A stretch of 32,632 bases of DNA from Acidimicrobiaceae bacterium (GCA_003151955.1 PLZB01000109.1:1-32632), one strand, 5' to 3'. Positions 1 to 7,066 are shown, counted from the stretch's first letter. A program made the numbers and translations. Notes: generated by a model not told the origin, from the sequence alone.

Positions 1-656
1 TCTCCGACAAACCCAGGCCGGTTCACATTGACGAAGTAGACCGGCCCGTTGAAGAGCCTGACCAGCCGGTCCCAGACGAGTATTGCCACCGCCACCACCG
101 CCAGCCCGAACCCCCCGAGGGCGGACTGGGCCCTTCTCCTCGCCGTCCAGGACCGCACCGTCCCGACAAGAAGCGACTGAACCAGCCCGGCGAGGGCGAG
201 CACGAGGCCGGCGAGCAGAGCGACGTTCAGGACCGCCTCCGACCCAGTGGTCCACGACGAGACGTCGAAGGACTCCAAGTAGCAGCGGGAGGTGGTGGGG
301 GACGGGCATGTCCCTCGGGCGGCCTCGATGCCGTTGGAGCTGACGGCGACCAAGGCGGCGAGGACCCGGAGGGCGACGGCGGCGATCATGACGGCGGTGG
401 CCACCGCGAAGACGCCGACCCCCGGCCAGTTCCCGTCCCGGCCGGCCGGGTGGGGCCCGCCCCGGAGATGGGCTGACAGCGATCCCCGGGACAGGTCGAC
501 GAGAAGTCTCCGGGGGCGGCGGCCCTCGGCGAGGAGCTCCCGGCTGATCCGGCCGGCTTCATCGCCGTGGTCCCGTCGCCACCAACGGGGGTAGCTGGCC
601 AGGATCAGCCGGAGGAGGAGGGACCTGCCTTCGGTCTCACCTCCGGTTCCCAGCAT
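1..656 (-). CDS. membrane protein, PadR-operon partner (partial, runs off left edge)
   Basis: The frame is open from an ATG at 656 to the window edge, giving 218 codons with no stop. Residues 13-28 read LLLRLILASYPRWWRR, and together with the following acidic stretch they resemble the short N-terminal segment (L-x-x-YP-x-x-WR) common in actinobacterial membrane proteins encoded next to PadR regulators. Hydrophobic segments lie near residues 80-105 (GVFAVATAVMIAAVALRVL), 140-165 and 178-193. A loop with two cysteines (CPSPTTSRC) lies between the first two and may be extracytoplasmic. The ATG is one base after the padR stop (TGACATG), so the two are probably translationally coupled. The function is unknown; a role as a PadR-controlled transporter or sensor is inference. 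The C-terminus is missing. Confidence 0.7.
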   Translation of the reverse strand, partial: MLGTGGETEGRSLLLRLILASYPRWWRRDHGDEAGRISRELLAEGRRPRRLLVDLSRGSLSAHLRGGPHPAGRDGNWPGVGVFAVATAVMIAAVALRVLAALVAVSSNGIEAARGTCPSPTTSRCYLESFDVSSWTTGSEAVLNVALLAGLVLALAGLVQSLLVGTVRSWTARRRAQSALGGFGLAVVAVAILVWDRLVRLFNGPVYFVNVNRPGFVG

Positions 657-657
657 G

Positions 658-993
658 TCAGGCCCTCCGGAGCTGGAGCCGGAGCTCTCCGGTCGCCACC
701 ACCCGGGCGGCGTTGCGGAGCTGAGCCTCGAGGACCTTCTCACCGGACGGTGTGATTCGGTAGGGACGCCGACGGTCCTCCTCGGGGAGCTTCTCCACGA
801 GGCCCATCTCCTCGAGCCGATTCAGCGCCCCATAGAGGGTGCCCGGACCGAGCTCGACGCCGGCGAAGTGCTCGATGTCCCGGATGAGGGCGTAGCCGTG
901 CTTCGGTCCCTCGGCGAGACTCGTCAGGAGGAGCAGGGAAGAGTCCGAGACGACCCCGCTCCCCCCACTGCCACCTATCCGTCCTCTCGGCAT
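658..993 (-). CDS. PadR family transcriptional repressor
   Basis: A 111-aa DNA-binding protein. The winged-helix core starts near residue 15 (SDSSLLLLTSLAEGPKHGYA, then IRDIEHFAGVELGPGTLYGA). The recognition-helix signature GTLYGALNRLEEMGLV and the wing E-E-D-R-R-R-P-Y-R-I-T-P-S-G are typical of PadR. The start at 993 is preferred over longer in-frame options because the PadR fold begins just after it and a GGGGGG purine run sits about 5 bases upstream. The protein is short, with little of the C-terminal dimerisation helix, as in the small PadR-s1 group. It is co-transcribed with the membrane protein downstream and has a strong inverted repeat just upstream, consistent with autoregulation. 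The effector cannot be deduced. Confidence 0.9.
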   Translation of the reverse strand: MPRGRIGGSGGSGVVSDSSLLLLTSLAEGPKHGYALIRDIEHFAGVELGPGTLYGALNRLEEMGLVEKLPEEDRRRPYRITPSGEKVLEAQLRNAARVVATGELRLQLRRA

Positions 994-1005
994 CAGCCCC
1001 CCTGT

Positions 1006-1039
1006 TACTACGAGATACGACCACTCGTTTCTCAAAGTA
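1006..1039. promoter_or_regulatory. imperfect inverted repeat upstream of padR, probable operator
   Basis: TACTACGAGATACGA (1006-1020) and TCGTTTCTCAAAGTA (1025-1039) are inverted copies matching at 12 of 15 positions with a 4-base spacer. The element ends 12 bases before the padR start at 993 on the minus strand, where a repressor would block initiation. PadR proteins bind dyads in their own promoters, so autoregulation is the natural inference. The remaining bases up to 1274 hold no gene I can support. Confidence 0.6.
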
Positions 1040-1274
1040 TGAGGCCTGGGAGACGGCGTGTCAACGGGACCGCTCACCCTGATCCGAGTGCCTCTTGGTG
1101 ATGTCGCCCGCTGGGGCTCGATGGTTGGCCGATGGCGGCGGTCCGCTCGATCAGCCAGGTGGTGGGGATCACCTCGACTGCCGACGGTCAAGGCGAGCGG
1201 AACCTCGAGAAGCTGTTCGACATGCAGTGGGCTGGTGGGCGCTCGGTGGCGTGCGAGTGCCGGGAGGGTGCGGA

Positions 1275-2315
1275 TCAGGTCCGTGACCTGGGCGGACGGT
1301 GGTTCCCTGGGGGATCTTGCCGTTGGGGCCTGGGTGGCCCGACGTGTCGCTCGGGATCAGCGGTGAGCTCGCAGATGCCGAAGGTGGCCAGGCCGCCGTC
1401 GCCGAGCGCCAAGCCATCTCGCGTCGCCTGCGATGCGTTTCCGCGGCGAGATGCCCGGTGCTCGTCGTGGCGACTCACGGCAGCCAGGGCGATGGTGAGC
1501 GTCTGCACGTCGGTCCTGCTCGGCTCCTGGGCCCCGTCGTCGGTGACGGTGAGGAACACCGGTACGAGATCGGAATCCGCGGGCCATCCGTAGCGTTTCG
1601 CCCTGTTGGTGAACTCCTCTGGGACGTCGATCGGCGAATCGAGGGTGGACATCAGCGTGCCGGGGGGCACGGCGCCGCGCCAACCCGGATGGTGGTCGCG
1701 GAGCCCTGCTGGTGGCGCCAAGCCCGGGTAGAGCACCAGGCCTCGCTGGACGCCTTCGTGGCCGAGCACGATGGCCACATGGTCGGATGTGATGGGTCCG
1801 TTGATCCGGAGCAGGAGATCGACGTCGTCCGCCCATCTGGCCCATGGCTGGAGCGAGCAGAATCGAGACGCTTCCTGGTACAGAAGCTGCCAGTCGGCGG
1901 GGGCGGCGAACTCGACGGCGGTGCCGCGGCCGGCCAGGTGTCCGACGAGAGCGTCGAAAACATCCTCTGCCTCGTGCACGGTGTCGGTTTCGGTGACGGG
2001 GGGCGGTTGATTCATGCCCTTGACGTGGTGGAGCTGCTCGACGAGTCGCGGCGCCAGTTCCGGGCTGCAGAGCACCCGGTCGGGCCGACGCGGCCTGCGC
2101 CCCCCGGCGGTGGAGGCGAGGGCCAGCTGGCAGACCTGCACGATGGCCTCGTCTTCGTCTGTCCCCATCGAGGATCCGAGCACCAGTCCGGTTCCCATCT
2201 CGAACACGAGGCCGGCCACGATTCGGGACTCGCCGCGGACCTTGACGGAACCGGAGACGTCACGGAACAGGACAAGCCAGTCCCCGTCGCCATCGGTCTG
2301 GCCATCAGTGTTCAT
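1275..2315 (-). CDS. DUF6930/DUF7309-like protein of unknown function
   Basis: A 346-aa soluble protein with no signal peptide or membrane segment. The middle part (L-Y-Q-E-A-S-R-F-C-S-L-Q-P-W, then DDVDLLLRINGP and IVLGHEGVQRGLVLYPGL) resembles the DUF7309/DUF6930 pattern: a helix ending in PW, an acidic 'D-D' turn, then a strand describing graded output. An upstream stretch, RPDRVLCSPELAPRLVEQL, fits the DUF6930 nucleic-acid-like fold. The assignment is by eye and moderate. The ATG at 2315 is chosen because AGGA lies about 10 bases upstream and the sequence before it is low-quality coding. The last 30 or so residues are proline- and arginine-rich and may be read-through beyond the original end. 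It is divergent from the XRE-ImmA/IrrE gene and shares its upstream region. Confidence 0.55.
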   Translation of the reverse strand: MNTDGQTDGDGDWLVLFRDVSGSVKVRGESRIVAGLVFEMGTGLVLGSSMGTDEDEAIVQVCQLALASTAGGRRPRRPDRVLCSPELAPRLVEQLHHVKGMNQPPPVTETDTVHEAEDVFDALVGHLAGRGTAVEFAAPADWQLLYQEASRFCSLQPWARWADDVDLLLRINGPITSDHVAIVLGHEGVQRGLVLYPGLAPPAGLRDHHPGWRGAVPPGTLMSTLDSPIDVPEEFTNRAKRYGWPADSDLVPVFLTVTDDGAQEPSRTDVQTLTIALAAVSRHDEHRASRRGNASQATRDGLALGDGGLATFGICELTADPERHVGPPRPQRQDPPGNHRPPRSRT

Positions 2316-2395
2316 GCTGCCTGTTCCTACTTGGCGCGGCCCGTCGAGCGGAAATCCGTGGGTGTGCCTGGTAGGTTCTCGACCGCCATAGACTT

Positions 2396-2438
2396 GTCTG
2401 TTACTATAGCGATGCTGAGAGGCAGAAGTGTAACAGAC
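2396..2438. promoter_or_regulatory. perfect 9-bp inverted repeat around the XRE-gene promoter
   Basis: GTCTGTTAC (2396-2404) and GTAACAGAC (2430-2438) are exact inverted copies 25 bases apart, ending 31 bases before the ATG at 2470. The left arm overlaps a possible -10 box (TACTAT at 2402-2407); TAGACT at 2389-2394 is an alternative -10. Centre-to-centre spacing is 34 bases, about three helical turns, which would allow two dimers or a looped tetramer on one DNA face. The likely ligand is the HTH domain of the adjacent gene, and it could also affect the divergent gene at 2315. This is inference from position. Confidence 0.55.
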
Positions 2439-2469
2439 TGGAGGAAGTGCGCTGGACTCGATCGGTGGG

Positions 2470-3651
2470 ATGTTACGCACAGGCAGGGAGCGAGCCGGGT
2501 TGTCGCAGGAGGCGGCGGCCGAGGCGGTGGGGATCAACCGGGTGGTCCTCAACTACTACGAGTCGGGGCGTCGCCAGGTGCCGCTCACCGTGGCGGCGGC
2601 TCTTGCCCGCCTGTACGGCACGTCGCTGGAGTCCCTCCTGGCAGGGGAGGAGCGGGTCGGCTCCGGCGTCGACGTGAGCGGGATGCTCTTTCGCGCTGCT
2701 CCTCGCGACCTCGGAGACAGCGCTCAGGGCGGGCTCCGACTGTTCGAGCAGCGAGTTGCCGAGTACGTCGAGCTGGCCGAGGAGATGGGAGCAACACTTC
2801 CCGGGCCGGGTCGCAGCCAGTTCCCTGCGGCGCGCGGTGCGAGCGCGAAGGAAGGTGGCTGGGCGGCCCGTCAGCTTCGCCACCACCTCAACCTCGGCGG
2901 CGGAGCGCTGGGTGACCCCTTCCAGGTGCTCGACGAACACGTGCTGATCTGGCGGCTCCCACTCGGCGCCGACCTGGGCGAGGCACCCTCGGGGTTCTTC
3001 TACAACCACCCCCAGGCGGGCTTCTGTATCGCCGTCAACTCCCAGATGACCCTTGGCCGGCAAGTCTTCACTCTGGCCCACGAGTTCGCCCACGCCTACT
3101 TTCACTCCCAGAATGCCGATGTCGTTGTCTCCATGCCAGGTGAGGACCACGGCCGCGAGCGGTTCGCGGATGCCTTCGCCGGAGAGTTCCTGGTGCCGAG
3201 CGACGAGCTGCGCCGCGTGGTCGGCGAGCTGGCAACGTTCGACGATCTGGCCAACCCGACCCTGGTCGTGCACCTCCAGCGGCACTTCGGCGTGAGCTTC
3301 GCCACGCTGCGGGTGCGACTGCTCCAGGAGAAGCTCATCTCCCGGCCTGAATACGACGGTCTGGGCGAGGCCTCCCCCAGCCGGCTCGCGCTCGCACTCG
3401 GCTACCAGGTGCATCCTGCGGACCTGGGCAGCTATGACCTCAATCCCCTGGCGGCTCAACCGACCCGGGTCCTGCTGCTCGTGCGCGCCGCACTGGAACG
3501 CACGATCATCACCCCTGGGGACGCCGCGGAGGTGCTCGGCACGAGCACGGAAGAGATCCGTCAGCTCCTCGCCCGACCCGGCGCGGCCGACGAAGATCGA
3601 CGGGTCCAACAGGACCTCGAAGATGCCGCATTCGGGAATCGTGAACGGTGA
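2470..3651 (+). CDS. XRE helix-turn-helix / ImmA-IrrE (M78) metallopeptidase
   Basis: A 393-aa two-domain regulator. Residues 1-57 form an XRE HTH (RERAGLSQEAAAEAVG, then NYYESGRRQVPL). A helical linker follows to about residue 145. The M78 (ImmA/IrrE, COG2856) domain carries LAHEFAHAYF with the zinc HExxH at residues 204-208, then RERFADAFAGEFLVP supplying the usual distal acidic ligand and core. The C-terminal 100 residues are extra helices. Family members relieve repression by cleaving a regulator, or act as antitoxin-like partners in xre-COG2856 modules. The frame begins at ATG 2470 just after GGTGGG; no better in-frame start lies upstream. It is followed in the same reading frame, only 12 bases past the stop, by a PIN-type gene, which suggests one operon. 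All catalytic residues are present. Confidence 0.9.
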   Translation: MLRTGRERAGLSQEAAAEAVGINRVVLNYYESGRRQVPLTVAAALARLYGTSLESLLAGEERVGSGVDVSGMLFRAAPRDLGDSAQGGLRLFEQRVAEYVELAEEMGATLPGPGRSQFPAARGASAKEGGWAARQLRHHLNLGGGALGDPFQVLDEHVLIWRLPLGADLGEAPSGFFYNHPQAGFCIAVNSQMTLGRQVFTLAHEFAHAYFHSQNADVVVSMPGEDHGRERFADAFAGEFLVPSDELRRVVGELATFDDLANPTLVVHLQRHFGVSFATLRVRLLQEKLISRPEYDGLGEASPSRLALALGYQVHPADLGSYDLNPLAAQPTRVLLLVRAALERTIITPGDAAEVLGTSTEEIRQLLARPGAADEDRRVQQDLEDAAFGNRER

Positions 3652-3663
3652 TCGGCCGCGGTC

Positions 3664-4279
3664 GTGCTTGTCGACGCCTCGATTGCCCGTAGCTTCGCCG
3701 TCATCGGCTGGACCCGACACCTGCTCCAACTCACCGGCGGGACCATCCTGGTCGCGGACACCGTTCACGGCCTGGACGCGGAGGATCGGAGCGAGCTGCG
3801 TCGCATCCAGACCGCGCTCCAGCGGCAGGCCGACGAAGCCGGGTTCGGTTCGGGCCGCGCCGGCCGTGCCCTAGCAGCCGTACATGGTCTCGATCAACTG
3901 TTGGCCCTCACGCCGACCGAGCTCACCGTCCTCACACTCAACGACGACGAGTTGCAACTCGCTGTCCGCCTCCAGTCCCGCCGACCGGAAGACCGAGCAT
4001 GGCGCCACTCGCTCGGCGCCAAGGCCCGACGGCTCGACGCAGGCGAGTCCGCGTCCATCGCCATCGCCGTCACCAGGTCGCTGGGCTATGGGCTTCGCCA
4101 GCGACGACGAAGACGCCCTCATCCTCTGGGAGGCGCTGTCAGGTGCCCCGGGCCGGCGGACCCGAGACCTACTTCGGGAGCTCGTGGACGCCGCTGTTGT
4201 CGATGAGGCCGACGCCCGAGAGGCATACCGAGTGCTCCAGACCGACGACCTCCACAACCTCGGAGGTCCACCGTGGTAG
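3664..4279 (+). pseudogene. PIN-type nuclease, disrupted by a one-base frameshift
   Basis: Translation from GTG 3664 starts VLVDASIARSF, the first acidic strand of a PIN domain, and continues to LDAGESASIAIA, the conserved G-E-x-x-A helix. At about 4087-4091 (TATGGGCTTC) the frame is lost. Dropping one G from GGG gives LGYGFASDDEDALILWEALS and continues to a stop at 4279, restoring the final acidic cluster (SDDEDA) of the PIN active site. As read, the product ends at 4206 in an arginine-rich tail without that cluster and should be inactive. It lies directly behind the XRE-ImmA/IrrE gene, so a toxin-like nuclease controlled by that gene is plausible. Real decay, sequencing error in a G run, or programmed frameshifting are all possible; error or decay is likelier. 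Confidence 0.7.
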
Positions 4280-4313
4280 GTCACGCGGGTCGGCCCCGAT
4301 GGGCGAGCGGTTC

Positions 4314-4325
4314 ACAGTAGAGCGC
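4314..4325 (+). repeat. half copy of the 4530-4551 palindrome
   Basis: ACAGTAGAGCGC is identical to the first 12 bases of the palindrome at 4530-4551 and lies 216 bases upstream of it, on the other side of the tRNA fragment. The following bases (TCGACAAC) do not complete the dyad. Confidence 0.5.
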
Positions 4326-4425
4326 TCGACAACGGGATGGACGCAGGCGTACCAGATGGACGACGGGCTGGACGGATCCGTACGTGGGAGCACGGGGCAC
4401 TACCAGATGGACGGGGTTCTCGACG

Positions 4426-4470
4426 TTGCCAAGGTTGGGGTCGCGGGTTCGAATCCCGTCGTCCGCTCCA
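4426..4470 (+). other. 3' fragment of a tRNA-Gly(GCC) gene, candidate attachment site
   Basis: The 45 bases comprise an anticodon loop TTGCCAA (anticodon GCC), the 3' half of the anticodon stem GGTTG, a short variable region, a T-arm with GGTTCGAATCC, and CGTCCGC-T-CCA as the 3' acceptor strand with discriminator and encoded CCA. The 5' half is absent: no GCGGACG-like acceptor strand or D-arm precedes it, and the anticodon stem already mispairs at its top. It therefore cannot be a working tRNA. A bare 3' tRNA end is the classic scar of tRNA-targeted integration, where one att copy keeps only the 3' part. The intact tRNA would be outside the window. Confidence 0.75.
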
Positions 4471-4529
4471 GACAAGTCCCAGGTCAGAGCCTAGTTCTGA
4501 GCTCCCTGAGCGGACCTGAAGAGAGGGCG

Positions 4530-4551
4530 ACAGTAGAGCGCGCTCTACTGT
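4530..4551. repeat. perfect 22-bp palindrome
   Basis: The left arm ACAGTAGAGCG is followed immediately by its exact reverse complement CGCTCTACTGT with no loop. No T-tract follows on either strand, so it is not an ordinary intrinsic terminator. A homodimer binding site or a recombination/termination site of a past mobile element are the main alternatives. Confidence 0.6.
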
Positions 4552-4695
4552 GCGGCGTCTGAATCGGGATTCTCGTGTCCGATGGCGCCTCCTTTCCGCT
4601 GTCACCACCTATACGCCGCCGGTACGAGGCCGCCATGAAAAGAACAGCAGAATTCCGGGGATCGGGGAACCTCGAGCTGTGAAGCGGCGGCCGGA

Positions 4696-6273
4696 CTACC
4701 CGTTACTGTCCGGCGCCCTCCTGGCGTTGTCCGGGGTGGCCGGGTCGGGTCGGTTGGGCCGGTTGGGCAGGACGACGAGGACGACCAGGGCGGCGGCGGC
4801 CACCACCAGGGACCCGACGAGAAGGCCCGTATCCATGCCGCTCAGGAAGGCGGACCTGGCGGCCTCGTCGAGGGCCGCGCCGGTCGCCCCCCCGACCCGG
4901 GCGGCGACGGCCCGGGCCCCGCCCAGCGATCCGAGGATGAGCTGACGGATCGGGGTCGGCACCGGGTAATGGGCCAGGAGGGGGGCGAGGCGACCCTGGT
5001 AGCGCATGTTGAGGGCGGTCCCGACCAGGGCGACGCCGAGTGCGCCGCCTAGCTGCAGGGCGGTGTCACTGGTCGCGGAGCCGACGCCGGCCTCCTCCCG
5101 AGGCAGCGATCCGAGGACCGACTCGGTGCTGGGGGCCAGGGCCAGCCCGGCTCCCACCCCGAGGAGAACGAAGGCGGGGACGGCGCCGAGGTAATGGCTG
5201 GCCGCCGAGGTCCGCGACAGCAGCCCGAGGCCGAGGGAGATGAGGAGCAGCCCGGAGAACACCACAGGCTTGGAGCCGATCCGTCGGGCCAGGGCCGTCG
5301 ACACCGGGGCGGCCACCAGGAGGACGAGGGCGATGGGGGCCACCCGCAGCCCGCTCTGGAGGGGGCTGTAGCCCAGGGCGAATTGGAGCCATTGGGTCAG
5401 AACGAAGAAGGCGCCGAGGAGGCCGAAGAGGATGAGGGCCATGGCCGCCACCGCGGCGCTGAAGCGGCGGGACCTGAAGAACTTCATCGGCAGCAGGGGA
5501 TGGTCGGAGCGCCGCTCCCACAGGACGAAGGCCGTCATGGCGACGACACTCCCCCCCAGGGCACCCAGGATGGGAGGTGACCCCCAGCCCCGGCCGGGGG
5601 CTTCGATGATCCCCCACAGGAGAGCGCCGAGCCCGGCCACCGAAAGGGCCGCCCCGCCGGGGTCGGGGCGCTTGGCCGCCGGGTTCCGCGAGTTCGGAAC
5701 CACCAGGGCGGCGGTGACGAGGCCGGCCAGGGCAATGGGGACGTTGACGAGGAAGACCGAGCCCCACCAGAAGTGGGCCAGGAGCCATCCCCCCACCACC
5801 GGACCGGCCGCCACCCCCAGTCCGGTTGTCCCCGACCAGATCCCGATGGCCCGGGACCGGTCACGTTCCTCGGGGAAGACGTTGGCCAGTATCGACAGGG
5901 TGGAGGGCATGATGGCGGCCGCCCCCACCCCCATGGCGGCCCGGGCCAGGACGAGGCGGTCGGGGGTGGCCGCGAAGGCCGATCCGGTCGAGCTGGCGGC
6001 GAACACCGCCAGCCCGGCCATGAACGTCCATTTCCGTCCCACCCGGTCACCCAGGCTGCCGAGGAGGAGGAGAAGGCCGGCGAAGGCCATGGCGTAGGCG
6101 TCAACCATCCACTGGAGCTGGCTGGAGTTGGCCTTGAGGCTCCGGACGATCGACGGCATGGCGATGTTCAGGATTGTCGTGTCCAGGCTGATCAGGAGGA
6201 GGGTCACGCACAGGCAAGCCAGCACCCCCCACCGCCGGGCGGCGGAGAGCTCAGCGTCGCCGGTGGTGGTCAC
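4696..6273 (-). CDS. MFS transporter, DHA2 (EmrB/QacA) drug:H+ antiporter family
   Basis: A 525-aa integral membrane protein with about 14 hydrophobic segments. The family signatures are visible: LDTTILNIAMPSI in TM1, the motif A loop GSLGDRVGRKW between TM2 and TM3, and motif C GPVVGGWLL in TM5. Paired acidic and arginine residues in the first helices fit proton-coupled export of lipophilic compounds. The GTG at 6273 is preferred over the in-frame GTG at 6291, because AGAGGA lies about 8 bases before 6273 and DHA2 proteins have short leaders. Codon use (CTC, CGG) matches host genes to the right of 12340, not the intervening cluster. Its original divergent neighbour was probably the lipoprotein/adaptor pair now at 12340-14837. 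The substrate is unknown. Confidence 0.92.
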   Translation of the reverse strand: MTTTGDAELSAARRWGVLACLCVTLLLISLDTTILNIAMPSIVRSLKANSSQLQWMVDAYAMAFAGLLLLLGSLGDRVGRKWTFMAGLAVFAASSTGSAFAATPDRLVLARAAMGVGAAAIMPSTLSILANVFPEERDRSRAIGIWSGTTGLGVAAGPVVGGWLLAHFWWGSVFLVNVPIALAGLVTAALVVPNSRNPAAKRPDPGGAALSVAGLGALLWGIIEAPGRGWGSPPILGALGGSVVAMTAFVLWERRSDHPLLPMKFFRSRRFSAAVAAMALILFGLLGAFFVLTQWLQFALGYSPLQSGLRVAPIALVLLVAAPVSTALARRIGSKPVVFSGLLLISLGLGLLSRTSAASHYLGAVPAFVLLGVGAGLALAPSTESVLGSLPREEAGVGSATSDTALQLGGALGVALVGTALNMRYQGRLAPLLAHYPVPTPIRQLILGSLGGARAVAARVGGATGAALDEAARSAFLSGMDTGLLVGSLVVAAAALVVLVVLPNRPNRPDPATPDNARRAPDSNG

Positions 6274-6287
6274 CCGGCGGTCCTCTC

Positions 6288-6455
6288 TCACGTGGGCGTC
6301 GTTAGCAGTGAAGGGCAGGCTCCCGGCCCCGTCCTGGCCAGGGCGCTCACCAGCAGGTGGTCCACCCCCAGTCTCGACAGCAGCATCGACGCCGTCAGCC
6401 CGGTGCCGCCGCCGCCGACGACCAGCACCTCGGTCGTCATCCGTTCCGTTGGCAT
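6288..6455 (-). pseudogene. N-terminal fragment of an FAD-dependent aromatic hydroxylase
   Basis: From ATG 6455 (preceded by GGGAGG) the product reads MPTERMTTEVLVVGGGGTGL, then TASMLLSRLGVDHLLV. This is the first beta-alpha-beta FAD-binding unit (G-x-G-x-x-G) of the PheA/MhpA/UbiH hydroxylase class. Normally an acidic residue and an arginine follow (L-L-V-E-R). Here the match ends at V, and 20 unrelated residues lead to a stop at 6288 that overlaps the first possible GTG of the efflux gene. Only about 30 residues of a 500-600 residue enzyme remain. The break at about 6345 also marks where codon use changes, so this is the left edge of the aromatic cluster. Confidence 0.75.
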
Positions 6456-6507
6456 GTCCCCTCCCATGGGTACTCTCCTGATGGCTTCGCGGTCGGCCGG
6501 AACCGGG

Positions 6508-7056
6508 TCAGCCCGGATCGGGAGCGTCCCAGGCGACGTTGCCCGGGACCTCCGGGGCGGCACCCGCCGTCTCTTCGCCGGGGTGGCGGTGCGACGGAGC
6601 GAACGTGGCGTAGGGGCGGCACCGCAGCACCACCCGGTCCTCCTGGGCGGCCATCGCCTCGAGGAACGGGCGGGCGTCGTCGCTCACCGGTTGGCCCGAG
6701 ATCCGTCCGGCCACGGCCGCCAGGAGGTCGACGGCCAGGGCCCGGTCGTGGTCGACGGTGGCTTCGGCGTAGACCTGCACGTAGGCGAACGGCCAGCGCT
6801 CGTCGAGGACGCACAGGCTGACCCTGGGGTTGCGGGTCACGGCGCTGGCCTTGGCCCGGCCGGCTGTGGTGGAGACGAGCAGCTCGTCGCCGTCGGTGGG
6901 CACGTAGTGGACGACGGACATGGCTGGGCCGTCGTGGCGCCGGCGGTAGCCGAAGACGCTGGTCCGGTGCGTCAGCACGAAGGCGCGGCGCTCCGACGGG
7001 AGCATGTCGCGGTCAGCCGGAGCGACGAACGGCTCGGCGACGTTGGGCAGCAGCAT
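6508..7056 (-). CDS. PPOX-class flavin/F420-binding split-barrel protein
   Basis: A 182-aa protein of the pyridoxamine 5'-phosphate oxidase-like split barrel. Characteristic strands are AFVLTHRTSVFGYRRRHDGP, MSVVHYVPTDGDELLVSTTA, the cofactor-contacting GRAKASAVTRNPRVSLCVLD, and YVQVYAEATVDHDR. The order (early 'T-x-R-x-x-G-x-P', then 'T-x-x-x-R-K/A-x-x-x-x-x-R-N-P') fits members that use FMN or F420H2 to reduce small molecules. Genus-level specificity cannot be told. The ATG at 7056 is 10 bases after the SDR stop; a TTG at 7077 with a GGGGGG run 7 bases upstream is an alternative start adding seven residues. It is the last intact gene of the catabolic operon. Confidence 0.75.
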   Translation of the reverse strand: MLLPNVAEPFVAPADRDMLPSERRAFVLTHRTSVFGYRRRHDGPAMSVVHYVPTDGDELLVSTTAGRAKASAVTRNPRVSLCVLDERWPFAYVQVYAEATVDHDRALAVDLLAAVAGRISGQPVSDDARPFLEAMAAQEDRVVLRCRPYATFAPSHRHPGEETAGAAPEVPGNVAWDAPDPG

Positions 7057-7066
7057 CGGGTCGGTG

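Larger units (their letters stand above)
4280..4695. other. gene-free accessory boundary with tRNA remnant and repeats
   Basis: No coding frame here looks real. The stretch contains a direct repeat (TACCAGATGGACG at 4350-4362 and 4401-4413), a 3' tRNA fragment (4426-4470), a half copy of a palindrome (ACAGTAGAGCGC at 4314-4325) and the full palindrome (4530-4551). Base composition is less GC-biased than the flanks. It separates the ImmA/IrrE-PIN segment from the efflux gene and looks like an integration scar. Confidence 0.6.

Noticed and set aside
1132..1593. Plus frame opening MAAVRSISQVVGITSTADGQ
   Set aside because: First 40 residues look protein-like, but the rest is Ser/Arg-rich and antisense to the DUF6930-like gene; no ribosome-binding site or family.
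2473..3768. Minus frame of 431 codons opposite the XRE-ImmA/IrrE gene
   Set aside because: The plus strand has HTH and HExxH motifs; the minus one has none.
3664..4206. Programmed frameshift in the PIN gene
   Set aside because: No slippery heptamer or downstream stem seen; decay or sequencing error is simpler.
4281..4475. Minus frame containing DGIRTRDPNLGN
   Set aside because: It is the familiar false translation across a tRNA 3' end.
4530..4551. Intrinsic terminator
   Set aside because: Loopless palindrome with no T-run on either side.
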